Assembly: GCA_900771955.1 (NCBI GenBank)
Contig: CAAGPW010000032.1
Location: forward strand, 1-22,893
Direction: 5' to 3'
DNA from: Lachnospiraceae bacterium
GTDB lineage: Bacteria; Bacillota; Clostridia; Lachnospirales; Lachnospiraceae
Length of the DNA: 22,893 nt
Made by a program: the position numbers and the translations under genes
In this document: in pieces, positions 5,837 through 13,510 of the stretch
Numbering within the stretch: the first letter of the stretch is position 1
Layout of the letters: every line of letters begins with the position of its first letter
The notes under the pieces: generated by a model
The model's database searches: none
What the model saw: only the letters and a program-made list of their open reading frames with translations
What the model was told of the DNA's origin: nothing

Positions 5837-8566
5837 TTATTCCCTGTTTTTTAAGAACTCCGCCGGAACGATCTTTCCCAGCCGCCGCACCAAAAAATAA
5901 TTGATGATAAAATATAAAATAAGGATTGCAGCATAAATTCCCGCATACATCTGCCAGGTCAGGCTCAGGTCCAGACCACACGCAACATTCGACACCAGGG
6001 CAGGATACATCATATCCATCAGCTTCTTGGAAAGCGGAATACAGATTGCCGCTCCGACCGCAATAATATAGAAATTTCCGTTCAGATACAACTTTTTTAA
6101 CTCCCTGCCGCGGTAACCGAATACCATAAGCAGCGATATTCCGTAAGACGACCGGTCGATCATAACTTTCATCATCAGATACATAACCACGAAAAATATG
6201 AGTGCAGCTACCCCGATCATCATATAGATCATGGACATCATCATTTTCGTAAACACGGCAGATGCTTTTTTGATCTCTGCCTGCGTCGTGGTCGCATGGA
6301 GTTTTCCGGCATCAATCGAGAGCTCATGATCTGAAAATACTACATTATAATATTCCTTGTCCTGTCCAAACAGCTCCCGCATGCTGTCGATATCCATAAA
6401 GGCATAAAATCCAGGCGTATACCTGGTAATTCCAGCCACCTCAAAGGCATAGTCCATATCGGTATCTTCATCTTTTAAAACGAGCTCATCACCCTCACTT
6501 AAATCATATTTCTGCGCCATGGCCGATGAGATCACAACCTCGCTCTTACCTTCTGTCACTTCTGCATCAAAGTACGGATTGTTTTCCCCGATCCCAAGCA
6601 CTGTGACATCCAGATCGTAACCGAAGATCTCTTTTTTGAGCGTCTTCGCATAGGCTGCCTCCCCGCCGTCCGGAACCGTCTTATCCGGATACTTGTAGGT
6701 GTACATGTATTCGTACTTTGTATCCTCCTCACTGCCGATCCTTACGTGTTCGCAAAGCGCATAACAATCCACACCGATCATTAAAATCAGAAGCGAAATG
6801 AACATTCCGAGGATAACCGCAAATCCGCTTCGGTATTCACGCAACATCTGCCGGACACGGAACCGGTTTACAAAACCCAGATTTCCAAGATCCAGATTCC
6901 TGATCCTGCTCTCTTTCTGCTCTTTACGCAGCATGGATAATACCGGTCTGGAAAGATGTTTCCAGATGACCAGGCAGTTGACCACGACCGCAACCAGACT
7001 CGGCATGACGAGACTGTACACCAGAAGATACGGTGGAAATACCACTGACATTTCCGGAACAGAAAAATAACCATAACAATCCTGCATCTGCACCGGGACG
7101 CCCCATCTGCTGAATCCGATCAGTGTACCGATCACGCCGGACACAAAGGTCACCATGACCGGAAGCGAGAGGTAGTGAAAGATCAGATCCCTTCTTGTCA
7201 CTCCGAGCGCATAGAGTGCGCCGATCACACTGCTTTCCTTTTCGATTCCATGGATCACAAATACCGAGATAACATAGGTAAACAGGATCATAATGATCAC
7301 GCCCGCAACCAGACCGGCAAATTTGTTGATCTGCTGATCATCCGCCGCCGCACCGATCCTCGGATTTTCATCTGCCGTAAGGAAGAAGGTAAGGTTGCTC
7401 TTTTCCACCTGAAAATAAGTATCAAACAGTTCATCTGACTGATCCTTTAACTCAGCGATCCCGTCATTTAATTCCCCGCTTCCATCCGCAGTCTCTCCCA
7501 CCGCATCCGTATAGGTGTCCACGCCGTCCTTATAGGATTTTAGTGCCTTTAACTCCTTGATCACGGAGTTTAATTTTAACCGGAACAGTGCATTGTCCGA
7601 ATCTGCCTTCATGTCTTCCAGCACTTCTTTAAAATTGTCCTCCGTCAACGTCTCGGACAGACCGTATGGTTTCAGCCCGCTTTCTGCCTGCTCTAAAAAT
7701 GCGTCCAGGATCTCCCCTGCGCCGTCCCGTAAATCGTTATTATGGTCTGCGAGCTCGGTCAGTGCATCATTTAATTCTTCCGCGCCGTCTGCAAGGTCAT
7801 TGATCCCGTTTTCCATATCGTCCTTTTTTCCTGCGGTCTCATCCCAATACTCCTGAAAATACGGGTCATTTACCTCTTCCGGCGCAAACTCCAGCTTCTT
7901 TACCTTTTCCTTAAATGCATCATCTGTCATCTTTCCGTTTAACCGGTAAGCATACTGATATTCCTCCGCCTTTTCACTCTGCCCGGATTTCTGCAGCATT
8001 TCATAGGCATCCGCCGTCACAAACGCTGTGCCAAACTGGCTGCTCTCTACACTGCTGTCGGACAGATTGCGGTACGGTGCCTCATAATCCGGCGTAGAGC
8101 CAATACCTGCAACCTGCCAGGAAGTCCCTGCGAGCTTTATCTTATCTCCTACATGAATGCCGTTTTCCTCACAGTATCTTTTTTCCAGTACGACTTCGCC
8201 GGCTTTTTTTGCCACACGTCCCTCATCCAGTTCTATAAGATCAATATTCTCGCGGTTTTTAAATACCCGGAGTGTACCTTCTTTGTCCTGTGAAAATTCC
8301 AGATAACATATGGGTTCTATGTCCACACCCTTGTCTTTAAGCCCATCCAGTTCTGCCCCTGTAAGCGGCACAAACACGCCAAATTCCCCATCCTCCAGAT
8401 GATTTTTTTCTGCGAGGGCGGCCGACCGGTCAATGATGGTTTCTGCAGCACCAACCAGGCTCACGATCAGATACATGCTTAAAATGATCATTATTCCAAG
8501 TGCCAGATACCGGAACAGATTTTCCTTAAGATCCCGGATGACCCTCTTTCGTAAAATTTTCTGCAT
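5837..8566 (-). CDS. FtsX/MacB-type ABC transporter permease, large
   Basis: 909 residues from the ATG at 8566, which has GGAGG eight bases away and follows the ATPase stop by one base; an earlier in-frame start at 8608 would lie inside the ATPase gene. Layout: TM1 about 20-42; a large extracytoplasmic region to about 410; FtsX domain 1 about 415-550, containing the loop ESSVIGALYALGVTRRDLIF; another membrane segment about 582-605 after a RQMLREYRSGF linker; a second extracytoplasmic region; and FtsX domain 2 from about 785, ending PAEFLKNRE. The first extracytoplasmic region has heptad-like pieces with repeated L-x-D-G-A/S-x-E-L, about 255-280 and 360-385, suggesting a helical stalk. This type exports peptides, lipids or drugs, or senses antimicrobials; the substrate is unknown. 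Confidence 0.9.
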   Translation of the reverse strand: MQKILRKRVIRDLKENLFRYLALGIMIILSMYLIVSLVGAAETIIDRSAALAEKNHLEDGEFGVFVPLTGAELDGLKDKGVDIEPICYLEFSQDKEGTLRVFKNRENIDLIELDEGRVAKKAGEVVLEKRYCEENGIHVGDKIKLAGTSWQVAGIGSTPDYEAPYRNLSDSSVESSQFGTAFVTADAYEMLQKSGQSEKAEEYQYAYRLNGKMTDDAFKEKVKKLEFAPEEVNDPYFQEYWDETAGKKDDMENGINDLADGAEELNDALTELADHNNDLRDGAGEILDAFLEQAESGLKPYGLSETLTEDNFKEVLEDMKADSDNALFRLKLNSVIKELKALKSYKDGVDTYTDAVGETADGSGELNDGIAELKDQSDELFDTYFQVEKSNLTFFLTADENPRIGAAADDQQINKFAGLVAGVIIMILFTYVISVFVIHGIEKESSVIGALYALGVTRRDLIFHYLSLPVMVTFVSGVIGTLIGFSRWGVPVQMQDCYGYFSVPEMSVVFPPYLLVYSLVMPSLVAVVVNCLVIWKHLSRPVLSMLRKEQKESRIRNLDLGNLGFVNRFRVRQMLREYRSGFAVILGMFISLLILMIGVDCYALCEHVRIGSEEDTKYEYMYTYKYPDKTVPDGGEAAYAKTLKKEIFGYDLDVTVLGIGENNPYFDAEVTEGKSEVVISSAMAQKYDLSEGDELVLKDEDTDMDYAFEVAGITRYTPGFYAFMDIDSMRELFGQDKEYYNVVFSDHELSIDAGKLHATTTQAEIKKASAVFTKMMMSMIYMMIGVAALIFFVVMYLMMKVMIDRSSYGISLLMVFGYRGRELKKLYLNGNFYIIAVGAAICIPLSKKLMDMMYPALVSNVACGLDLSLTWQMYAGIYAAILILYFIINYFLVRRLGKIVPAEFLKNRE

Positions 8567-8567
8567 A

Positions 8568-9269
8568 CTATAAATCCTCCAATTCTGCCGCCGGAACCCG
8601 CGTCTCATTGCAGTATTCCCGGCTGATCTGCCCGTCCTTTATCATAATGACCCGGTGCACCATATTTTTGATGGAATTGTTATGTGTGACGATCAGCATG
8701 GTCGTGCCATACTTCCGGTTGATCTCTTCGAGCAGCACTAAAATATCTCTGGAGGTTTTCGAGTCCAGTGCTCCGGTCGGTTCATCGCACAGCAGAAGCT
8801 TCGGATTTTTGATCAGCGCACGGGCGATCGCGCACCGCTGCTGCTGTCCACCGGAAAGCTGCGCCGGGAACTTGTTCTGATGCTCAGTAAGTCCCAGTGT
8901 TTCCAAAAGGTCCGGAAGCGAAAGCGGCTTGTCGGTCAGATATTCACACACCTGAATGTTTTCCTTTATGGTCAGATTCGGCACCAGATTATAAAACTGA
9001 AAAATAAATCCGAGGTTTGCCCTGCGGTATTCTGCCAGCTCATTCTGCTTTAATCCGACGATCTCTGTCCCGTCCACGCAGATAGAACCCGACTCCACGG
9101 TATCCAACCCGCCAATACAGTTTAAAAATGTTGATTTTCCGGAACCGCTCGTTCCCTGGATCACGCACATCTCACCCTGTTCCACGCCGGTCGAGATGCC
9201 CTTTAACACCTGTATATAACTGCCGTTTTCGCCGTAACTTTTCTTCACATTTTTCACTTCTAAGTACAT
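8568..9269 (-). CDS. LolD/MacB-type ABC transporter ATP-binding protein
   Basis: A complete 233-residue ATPase with Walker A GTSGSGKST (39-47), a Q-loop near FIFQFYNLVP (88-97), signature LSGGQQQR (138-145), Walker B LLLCDEP (158-164) and switch histidine in VTHNN (196). The QFYNLVPNLT sequence after the Q-loop is characteristic of the LolD/MacB/FtsE group that partners FtsX-fold permeases. It powers the permease encoded one base downstream. The ATG at 9269 has GAGGAGGATG-type spacing. Expression is probably repressed by the TetR protein encoded next upstream, because that family's palindrome lies inside this gene's promoter. Confidence 0.95.
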   Translation of the reverse strand: MYLEVKNVKKSYGENGSYIQVLKGISTGVEQGEMCVIQGTSGSGKSTFLNCIGGLDTVESGSICVDGTEIVGLKQNELAEYRRANLGFIFQFYNLVPNLTIKENIQVCEYLTDKPLSLPDLLETLGLTEHQNKFPAQLSGGQQQRCAIARALIKNPKLLLCDEPTGALDSKTSRDILVLLEEINRKYGTTMLIVTHNNSIKNMVHRVIMIKDGQISREYCNETRVPAAELEDL

Positions 9270-9302
9270 AACATCCTCCTCATCTTATTTATAAAAATTC
9301 TC

Positions 9303-9332
9303 ATCAGCATAACAGTGTTATGTTGATGTCAA
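9303..9332 (-). promoter_or_regulatory. ABC-exporter promoter with embedded TetR operator
   Basis: TTGACA (9332-9327, minus strand) is followed after 15 bases by TATGCT (9311-9306). Between and overlapping them is the perfect palindrome CATAACA-G-TGTTATG (9308-9322), extendable to 12+12 bases with one mismatch (9303-9327). The identical 15-mer lies before the tetR gene at 10084-10098. A repressor bound here would block RNA polymerase. Confidence 0.8.
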
Positions 9333-9378
9333 AAAATTTCAGGCATGTTCCGAAACCAGAACCGTCTGCCTGATTTTT
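9331..9378 (-). terminator. Rho-independent terminator of the tetR gene
   Basis: Leftward, TCAGGCA (9373-9367) pairs with TGCCTGA (9345-9339), with a further internal GTTC/GAAC stem, then a run of T's at 9338-9331. The T run merges into the TTGACA of the ABC promoter, so tetR ends where the exporter promoter begins. Confidence 0.75.
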
Positions 9379-9391
9379 GTCACTCTTTCTG

Positions 9392-10006
9392 TTATTCTAC
9401 AAACAATGCCGTCCAGCCCGCGACCATAAACTTGACGATGCTGTTCATATGACGTACCGCTGCCGCCTCATCCTTCTCATGCGTGCACAGATGCACAAAG
9501 ACATCGACCTGCAGATGTGAGATCCAGTGAATCATATAGTCCTCGACCGGCGGAAGCCCCTGCTCATTTGTAATACGATCCGCGAGCACCCGGTAATGAT
9601 GCTCCGAGATCTTTACAAACTCATCTACACACTTTTCATAACGCGAGCCCTGCGCCTTCGTTAAGAGCACCTGAAACTCATCATAATGCTGATACAGGAT
9701 GTGAATGATCTGATTTGTTGCATCCTGATCGACCGGGTCTACCTCACCGTCATGAATCTTTCCCTCTCCATGTGTGATCTCATACGCATAATGCTCATTC
9801 ATGATCTTATACAGGCACTGCAGCGGTTCCTCCACGATCGCTGCGAACAGGTCTTCCTTGTCCTTGAAGAAAAAATATAATGCCCCGGTCGTCACACCCG
9901 CATTTTTGCAGATGTTTCGCAAAGATGCCTGAAGGTATCCCTTTTCAGCGAATTCTTTTTTTGCACTGATCAAAAGCCGTTCCTTCGTTTCCTTTTCTTC
10001 CTTCAT
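9392..10006 (-). CDS. TetR-family transcriptional repressor
   Basis: 204 residues from the ATG at 10006, chosen because GGAGG lies eight bases upstream; an in-frame GTG at 10024 would overlap that site. The N-terminal DNA-binding domain is typical: KERLLISAKKEFAEKGYLQA, then a helix-turn-helix with NAGVTTGALYFFFKDKEDLF (about 28-50). The C-terminal helical ligand domain is diverse and does not reveal the inducer. It lies directly upstream of the ABC pair in the same orientation. A 15-bp palindrome shared between its own promoter and the exporter promoter indicates autoregulation and repression of the exporter. The cue is probably a compound that the exporter handles; that is inference. Confidence 0.93.
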   Translation of the reverse strand: MKEEKETKERLLISAKKEFAEKGYLQASLRNICKNAGVTTGALYFFFKDKEDLFAAIVEEPLQCLYKIMNEHYAYEITHGEGKIHDGEVDPVDQDATNQIIHILYQHYDEFQVLLTKAQGSRYEKCVDEFVKISEHHYRVLADRITNEQGLPPVEDYMIHWISHLQVDVFVHLCTHEKDEAAAVRHMNSIVKFMVAGWTALFVE

Positions 10007-10083
10007 GCTCTTTCCTCCTTCCACCGGATCTTATGCCATTTGCTTCAAGATTTTTTTCAGATTGCTGACTTGTTTTGATACTG

Positions 10084-10141
10084 CATAACAGTGTTATGTA
10101 GATAACACCGTTATGTTACAATATAATATCTTACCTGTCAA
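10084..10141 (-). promoter_or_regulatory. tetR promoter with two operator palindromes
   Basis: TTGACA (10141-10136) and TAACAT (10118-10113) are spaced 17 bases apart. The perfect palindrome CATAACA-G-TGTTATG (10084-10098) lies just downstream. A second, weaker copy (10101-10115, ATAAC-ACC-GTTAT) overlaps the -10. Two adjacent sites imply tight autorepression. Confidence 0.75.
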
Positions 10142-10152
10142 GAGGGGAACTG

Positions 10153-10689
10153 TTATTTTCCCTCTCCAATCTTCCAGACCATCTCATGCCATTCTTCACC
10201 ACCCCAGGAAGAACCGGCGATGCCGCGATCCAAAAATCCCATCTTCTCATACATCTTCACCTTGTCCTCAAGGCAGGTCAGAAGAAGCATATTCCGCCCA
10301 TTTTTGCGCTCTCTTTCCAGATACCGGCGCACGATCTCACCAGCCAGTCCATGGCCACGATAATCCGGAAGCACATCCAGTCCAAGCAGCATCACATTCT
10401 TTCCTGCCGGATCATACAGTTTCACATCTGTAAAAAATTCATCCCGGAACACATCTTCTTCTGTCGCAAGCCCGTTTAAGAAGCCTGCGATCTTTCCGGT
10501 CTTTTTATCCACTGCAACGAGAAATAATTCCGGTGCCGCCAAAACACGCTCTTTCATATGCTCATTTGTACACGCCTCGTTCGGCGGAAAACAGATCTGC
10601 TCGATCTCTGCCGCCTGCGCTGCTTCCTCCGGCCGGATATTCCGGAATTCAAAATGCTCTCCCCAGTCTCTTGTCTTTTCTGATCTCAT
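10153..10689 (-). CDS. GNAT-family N-acetyltransferase
   Basis: 178 residues with the GNAT fold. Motif A, the acetyl-CoA pyrophosphate-binding loop, is clear at LDVLPDYRGHGLAGEIVRRY (104-123), with the R-G-H-G-L-A turn at 111-116. The late YEKMGF segment is motif B. The N-terminal part (IRPEEAAQAAEIEQICFPPN) resembles the arylalkylamine/AANAT-like subgroup. It would transfer an acetyl group from acetyl-CoA to an amine; the acceptor is unknown. The ATG at 10689 has AAGGAG. It ends just before the tetR promoter and follows the small 75-residue gene by 10 bases, so it probably belongs to the upstream run of small genes. Confidence 0.9.
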   Translation of the reverse strand: MRSEKTRDWGEHFEFRNIRPEEAAQAAEIEQICFPPNEACTNEHMKERVLAAPELFLVAVDKKTGKIAGFLNGLATEEDVFRDEFFTDVKLYDPAGKNVMLLGLDVLPDYRGHGLAGEIVRRYLERERKNGRNMLLLTCLEDKVKMYEKMGFLDRGIAGSSWGGEEWHEMVWKIGEGK

Positions 10690-10699
10690 ATTTTTCTCC

Positions 10700-10927
10700 T
10701 TACATCACACAGCTTCTTCTGCCCGGCATGTCATCATCCTTGACATAGCGCGCGTTAAATTCCATGTTGATCTCCCTTAATTCCTTCTTCCCGTCAATAT
10801 AATCCTGATACATTTCCGCAAGTCCGCTCATGCAGCCGTCACAGGTTGCTTCAATGTTGCCAAGTGACTCCGCCACGATCTTTTCCCGTTCCTCTTTTGT
10901 TGTGTCTTTGATTAAATATCCTGCCAT
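10700..10927 (-). CDS. Small conserved-looking protein of unknown function
   Basis: 75 residues, soluble and charged, with a CDGC pair in the middle (ATCDGCMSGLAEMYQDYIDG) and a terminal Cys near the C-terminus. It has no signal peptide or membrane segment. The sequence is gene-like: an amphipathic N-terminus (KDTTKEEREKIVAESLGNIE) and a GAGG site upstream of the ATG at 10927. It sits between the 95-residue unknown gene (29 bases upstream) and the GNAT gene (10 bases downstream), which supports it being real. I do not recognise a function; the two close cysteines could bind metal or form a disulfide. Confidence 0.7.
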   Translation of the reverse strand: MAGYLIKDTTKEEREKIVAESLGNIEATCDGCMSGLAEMYQDYIDGKKELREINMEFNARYVKDDDMPGRRSCVM

Positions 10928-10956
10928 ATACTACGCCTCTTTCTTCTTTTTTTCTG

Positions 10957-11244
10957 TTATTCATCTTCGCCAAATCCCTGCATCCGCATCCTGTTCCACG
11001 CCGCATTGGTGTTTTCCATCTCTTTTTTCTGCATGATGCGGTTCCGGTCACTTAAAATCGCAAGCATTTCATCCGCGATCTCTTCAAGCGGCGGATGGTC
11101 ATAATGGGACAGATACCCGATCATCCGCCTTGCTGTAAAATCCGTATTCAGATTTTTTGTCACAATATCACAGAATTCCTCCGGATAGCCGCGCCGTTGC
11201 ATGAGCCGGTAAAGTTCCATGCTCTTTTCTGATCTTGGTTTCAT
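10957..11244 (-). CDS. Small hypothetical protein (phage-antirepressor-unlike, no known domain)
   Basis: 95 residues, mostly helical and charged (MKPRSEKSMELYRLMQRRGY at the start, then a DHPPLEEIADEMLAILSDRN helix). There is no signal peptide, membrane segment or recognised catalytic motif. Start ATG at 11244 has AGGAG six bases upstream. It lies in a tight row with the neighbouring 75-residue gene downstream and the truncated hydrolase gene upstream, all in the same direction. I do not recognise the family and assign no function. Confidence 0.7.
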   Translation of the reverse strand: MKPRSEKSMELYRLMQRRGYPEEFCDIVTKNLNTDFTARRMIGYLSHYDHPPLEEIADEMLAILSDRNRIMQKKEMENTNAAWNRMRMQGFGEDE

Positions 11245-11272
11245 ATCTTCTCCTGCTACTTACATACTTATT

Positions 11273-11512
11273 TCAGATAACTTCCGCGCCTGCCTGTCGC
11301 AGTTTTTCAAAATACTTATCCTTCTTTTTACGAAACATTGTTCCGATCCCTGTTTCGTTCACGATCACTTTATACCCTGCGTCAATGGCTCCCAACGCAG
11401 TCAGGGAAACACAGGCTCCGCCGTCAACGCCTACGACCTCCACACACTCAATTTCATGCTTTTCTCCAACGCATACATTTTGCATATCGATCACTAATAA
11501 CGCTTTTTTCAT
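11273..11512 (-). pseudogene. Internally deleted isochorismatase-like cysteine hydrolase
   Basis: From the ATG at 11512 (GAGG upstream) the product is 79 residues: the family start MKKALLVIDMQN (with the conserved Asp) jumps straight to a family C-terminal part, VVGVDGGACVSLTALGAIDA, GYKVIVNETGIGTMF and KLRQAGAEVI. Isochorismatase-fold hydrolases are usually about twice as long; the missing middle carries the catalytic lysine and the sheet that builds the active site. The join is in frame and the nucleophile-region Cys remains, so it looks like a clean internal deletion of roughly 80-100 codons. An upstream in-frame ATG at 11581 adds a non-family leader. I judge it non-functional as a hydrolase, though it may still be translated. 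Confidence 0.65.
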
Positions 11513-11606
11513 TTTTACCTCACGTGATAATTCCAAAGCGAATTCCCACATATTCCTTTCTTTTCTTATGTTGGTATCCAATTCTTTTTAGCGCACATAA
11601 AACGCG

Positions 11607-11969
11607 TCACACAGGTGTTCCTACCTCGATCAAATTACCGTCTAAATCGTAAAAACGGATTACCTTTTGTCCCCAGCTATGTGTCATAAGCCGATTGACA
11701 TACAAAATCCCGGGATACAATTTTTCCAGCTTTTCTGCAAATGCTTCTATATCCGGTTCTTCAAAATACAGTTCACAGGAATTGCTTCGGGGGATAATAT
11801 CTTTTTCCATAAACTGCTGCCAGATTTTTTCATCCTGCAGCACAAGGCCTTCCGTCAGAATCATATTTCCATCATTGTCAAGTATCATATCAAGGCCAAA
11901 CAGATCGTGGTAAAATTGTTTTGATTTTTCAATATCTTTCACAACAATTAAAACATTTTTCAATTTCAA
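11607..11969 (-). CDS. VOC (glyoxalase/bleomycin-resistance fold) protein
   Basis: 120 residues with the two beta-alpha-beta-beta-beta halves of the vicinal-oxygen-chelate fold: first half LKNVLIVVKDIEKSKQFYHD and LFGLDMILDNDG, second half beginning near CELYFEEPDIEAFAEKLEKL and closing with IRFYDLDGNLIEVGTPV. The usual first metal-ligand histidine is not at its normal place in the first strand, so metal-dependent glyoxalase activity is doubtful and ligand binding is possible. The start is a TTG at 11969 with GGGAGG ten bases upstream; there is no ATG nearby and the family N-terminus begins exactly here. It follows the LOG gene by 30 bases. Confidence 0.85.
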   Translation of the reverse strand: MKLKNVLIVVKDIEKSKQFYHDLFGLDMILDNDGNMILTEGLVLQDEKIWQQFMEKDIIPRSNSCELYFEEPDIEAFAEKLEKLYPGILYVNRLMTHSWGQKVIRFYDLDGNLIEVGTPV

Positions 11970-11999
11970 TGTCGCTATTCCTCCCTGCCCCCGCTTTGT

Positions 12000-12539
12000 C
12001 TATTTCTTTTTTTCGATAAATGTTCCGACTTCTTCGATTTCTGACGAAATGAGCACATTGCGGAAATCTTCCTGATACGCAAACCCTGAGTCGATCATCT
12101 TTTCAAACACCTTTTTTAACGGCTGATAGAATCCATCCAGATCGTAAAGTACACAGGGCTTTCCGTCGATCCCCAGTCGCGCCAGCGCAATGACATCCGA
12201 GATTTCATCAAGCGTTCCCGGTCCGCCCGGCAGTGCGACATACGCATCGGCGATCTCCATCATCTTTGCCTTCCGCTCTGCCATATCCTTTGTCTCAATA
12301 TACTCCGTCAGCCCCGGATGACGCCTCTTTTTTATCGATTCCACATCCGGAAGCACGCCGGTCACTTTTCCATCATTACTTAAAACCGCATTGGCGATCG
12401 TTCCCATCAGTCCGCCCTGGGCTCCGCCGTACACCAATGTATGCCCACCTTCCGCGATCCACACGCCAAGTGCGACCGCCCCAATGGTAAATGCCTCTCT
12501 GTTTCCTGCTGTTGAACCGCAATATACCGCTATCTTCAT
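12000..12539 (-). CDS. LOG-family Rossmann-fold nucleotide hydrolase
   Basis: 179 residues, the standard size. It shows an N-terminal AVYCGSTAG strand-loop, VYGGAQGGLMGTIANAV (37-53), the conserved Arg89 in MAERKAKM, and the signature PGGPGTLDE (104-112). Proteins of this family (LOG/YgdH/TIGR00730) cleave the N-glycosidic bond of nucleoside 5'-monophosphates; plant and some bacterial members activate cytokinins. The bacterial role here is probably general nucleotide hydrolysis. The ATG at 12539 has AAGGAG. It is the first of a likely pair with the VOC gene. No specific regulator is visible. Confidence 0.93.
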   Translation of the reverse strand: MKIAVYCGSTAGNREAFTIGAVALGVWIAEGGHTLVYGGAQGGLMGTIANAVLSNDGKVTGVLPDVESIKKRRHPGLTEYIETKDMAERKAKMMEIADAYVALPGGPGTLDEISDVIALARLGIDGKPCVLYDLDGFYQPLKKVFEKMIDSGFAYQEDFRNVLISSEIEEVGTFIEKKK

Positions 12540-12827
12540 TTGCTCCTTGCTCCCTGTTTCTGCTGCTATGCTATAATCCTTTACTGCCTGTCCCTTTTAA
12601 CGACCTTTTTTGTATTATTCTTATCCCTACTGTTAAAACTTTTTTCTTGTAAATTTATTGTAAGCCGTTTTGTTCAGATTTTCAATCCGGCTTCCTATAT
12701 TAAAACTCCAGACTATCCGCAATTAAGCAGAAAATATTTTATGCCCATGATTACAAAACCTTCATCATTTCTCCACGGCTTTTTCGTTCCATTTACTATA
12801 ACAGTCTTTTTAAATGAATCCCCTATT
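12540..12827. other. Intergenic gap, AT-rich, no supported gene
   Basis: These 288 bases separate the deformylase stop from the LOG start. A TATAGC-like -10 about 35 bases before the LOG ATG is the only promoter hint. I see no tRNA, strong terminator or convincing short gene; open frames here are short and composition-driven. Confidence 0.5.
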
Positions 12828-13238
12828 TTATATCACCACCCCGTTACAATGGTCTATTTCATGTTGTATGATCTGCGCAGTAAATCCACTGTATTTTCCA
12901 TGCTGTGGTTTAAAATCCACATCCAGATAATCCACCTCGATCTCCTCATAACGCGTACACGGGCGGACTCCATCCAGGGAAAGACATCCCTCTTCGGTCT
13001 CATAGCCGCCGGTCTTTTTCGTGATGACCGGATTGATCATCGCAAACTGAAACGGTCCCGCCGCCACAACTATGACTGCCTTATTCACGCCTATCATATT
13101 TGCTGCCATGCCAACACAGCGATCCAGATTTGCCCTTAATGTATCGAGAAGATCTGTCACGACCTGTTTATCTGCCTCCGTCGCCGGTTCTGATCTCTGC
13201 GCTAAAAAAAGCGGATCTCTTATAATCTTTTTTACCAT
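12828..13238 (-). CDS. def: Peptide deformylase family protein, short form
   Basis: 136 residues. The metal-binding motifs are intact: EGCLS (83-87, Cys85) and QHEIDH (125-130, His126, Glu127, His130). The first motif, normally GxGxAAxQ, reads GMAANMIG (43-50), so the usual glutamine is Met. Peptide deformylase removes the formyl group from nascent N-terminal Met; the Gln normally helps stabilise the transition state. Short Firmicute paralogues with this change exist to my knowledge, and their activity is uncertain. It lies 12 bases after a 72-residue unknown gene. The ATG at 13238 follows a GAGGGAAAGG stretch. It is probably a secondary def copy rather than the housekeeping one. Confidence 0.88.
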   Translation of the reverse strand: MVKKIIRDPLFLAQRSEPATEADKQVVTDLLDTLRANLDRCVGMAANMIGVNKAVIVVAAGPFQFAMINPVITKKTGGYETEEGCLSLDGVRPCTRYEEIEVDYLDVDFKPQHGKYSGFTAQIIQHEIDHCNGVVI

Positions 13239-13250
13239 AACCTTTCCCTC

Positions 13251-13469
13251 TCAGTAAATTTTTTCTATCTCTTCCGTAATTCCATACTGATTCCGAAACG
13301 CCTCCAGATCTGCCGCTTCCCGGACAAGCGTCACTTCCTCAAATTTTCCGGTATGGATATCCTTAAATCCGGCAACCTGCTCTCCATTGCAAATGCTGCA
13401 TTTGAGCACGGGCTTTTTGTTTTCTTTATCATACGTTTTCTTTTCCGTTCTCTTTTTAAATAATCCCAT
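13251..13469 (-). CDS. Small protein with one CxxC, unknown function
   Basis: 72 residues: a basic N-terminus (MGLFKKRTEKK), a CSIC motif followed by a GEQVAGFKD turn that resembles half of a zinc ribbon, then a charged helix (LVREAADLEAFRNQYGITEE). The second cysteine pair of a classical ribbon is absent, so metal binding would need dimerisation. Start ATG at 13469 has AGGAG. Its stop is 12 bases before the deformylase ATG, so they are probably co-translated. I do not recognise a named family. Confidence 0.72.
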   Translation of the reverse strand: MGLFKKRTEKKTYDKENKKPVLKCSICNGEQVAGFKDIHTGKFEEVTLVREAADLEAFRNQYGITEEIEKIY

Positions 13470-13510
13470 GATCTTCTCCTGGCATCTTCACCTTTTTGCG
13501 GCGTAACTTC

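Noticed and set aside
5740..5840. Catabolite-responsive (cre) site near the binding-protein promoter
   Set aside because: Candidate stretches such as TGTGAAAATCGCT miss the core CG position by one base, so the match is not good enough.
12540..13139. 199-residue rightward open frame over the LOG/deformylase gap
   Set aside because: Half of it lies antisense to the deformylase gene and the rest is low-complexity hydrophobic sequence; no Shine-Dalgarno at a sensible distance and no family resemblance.
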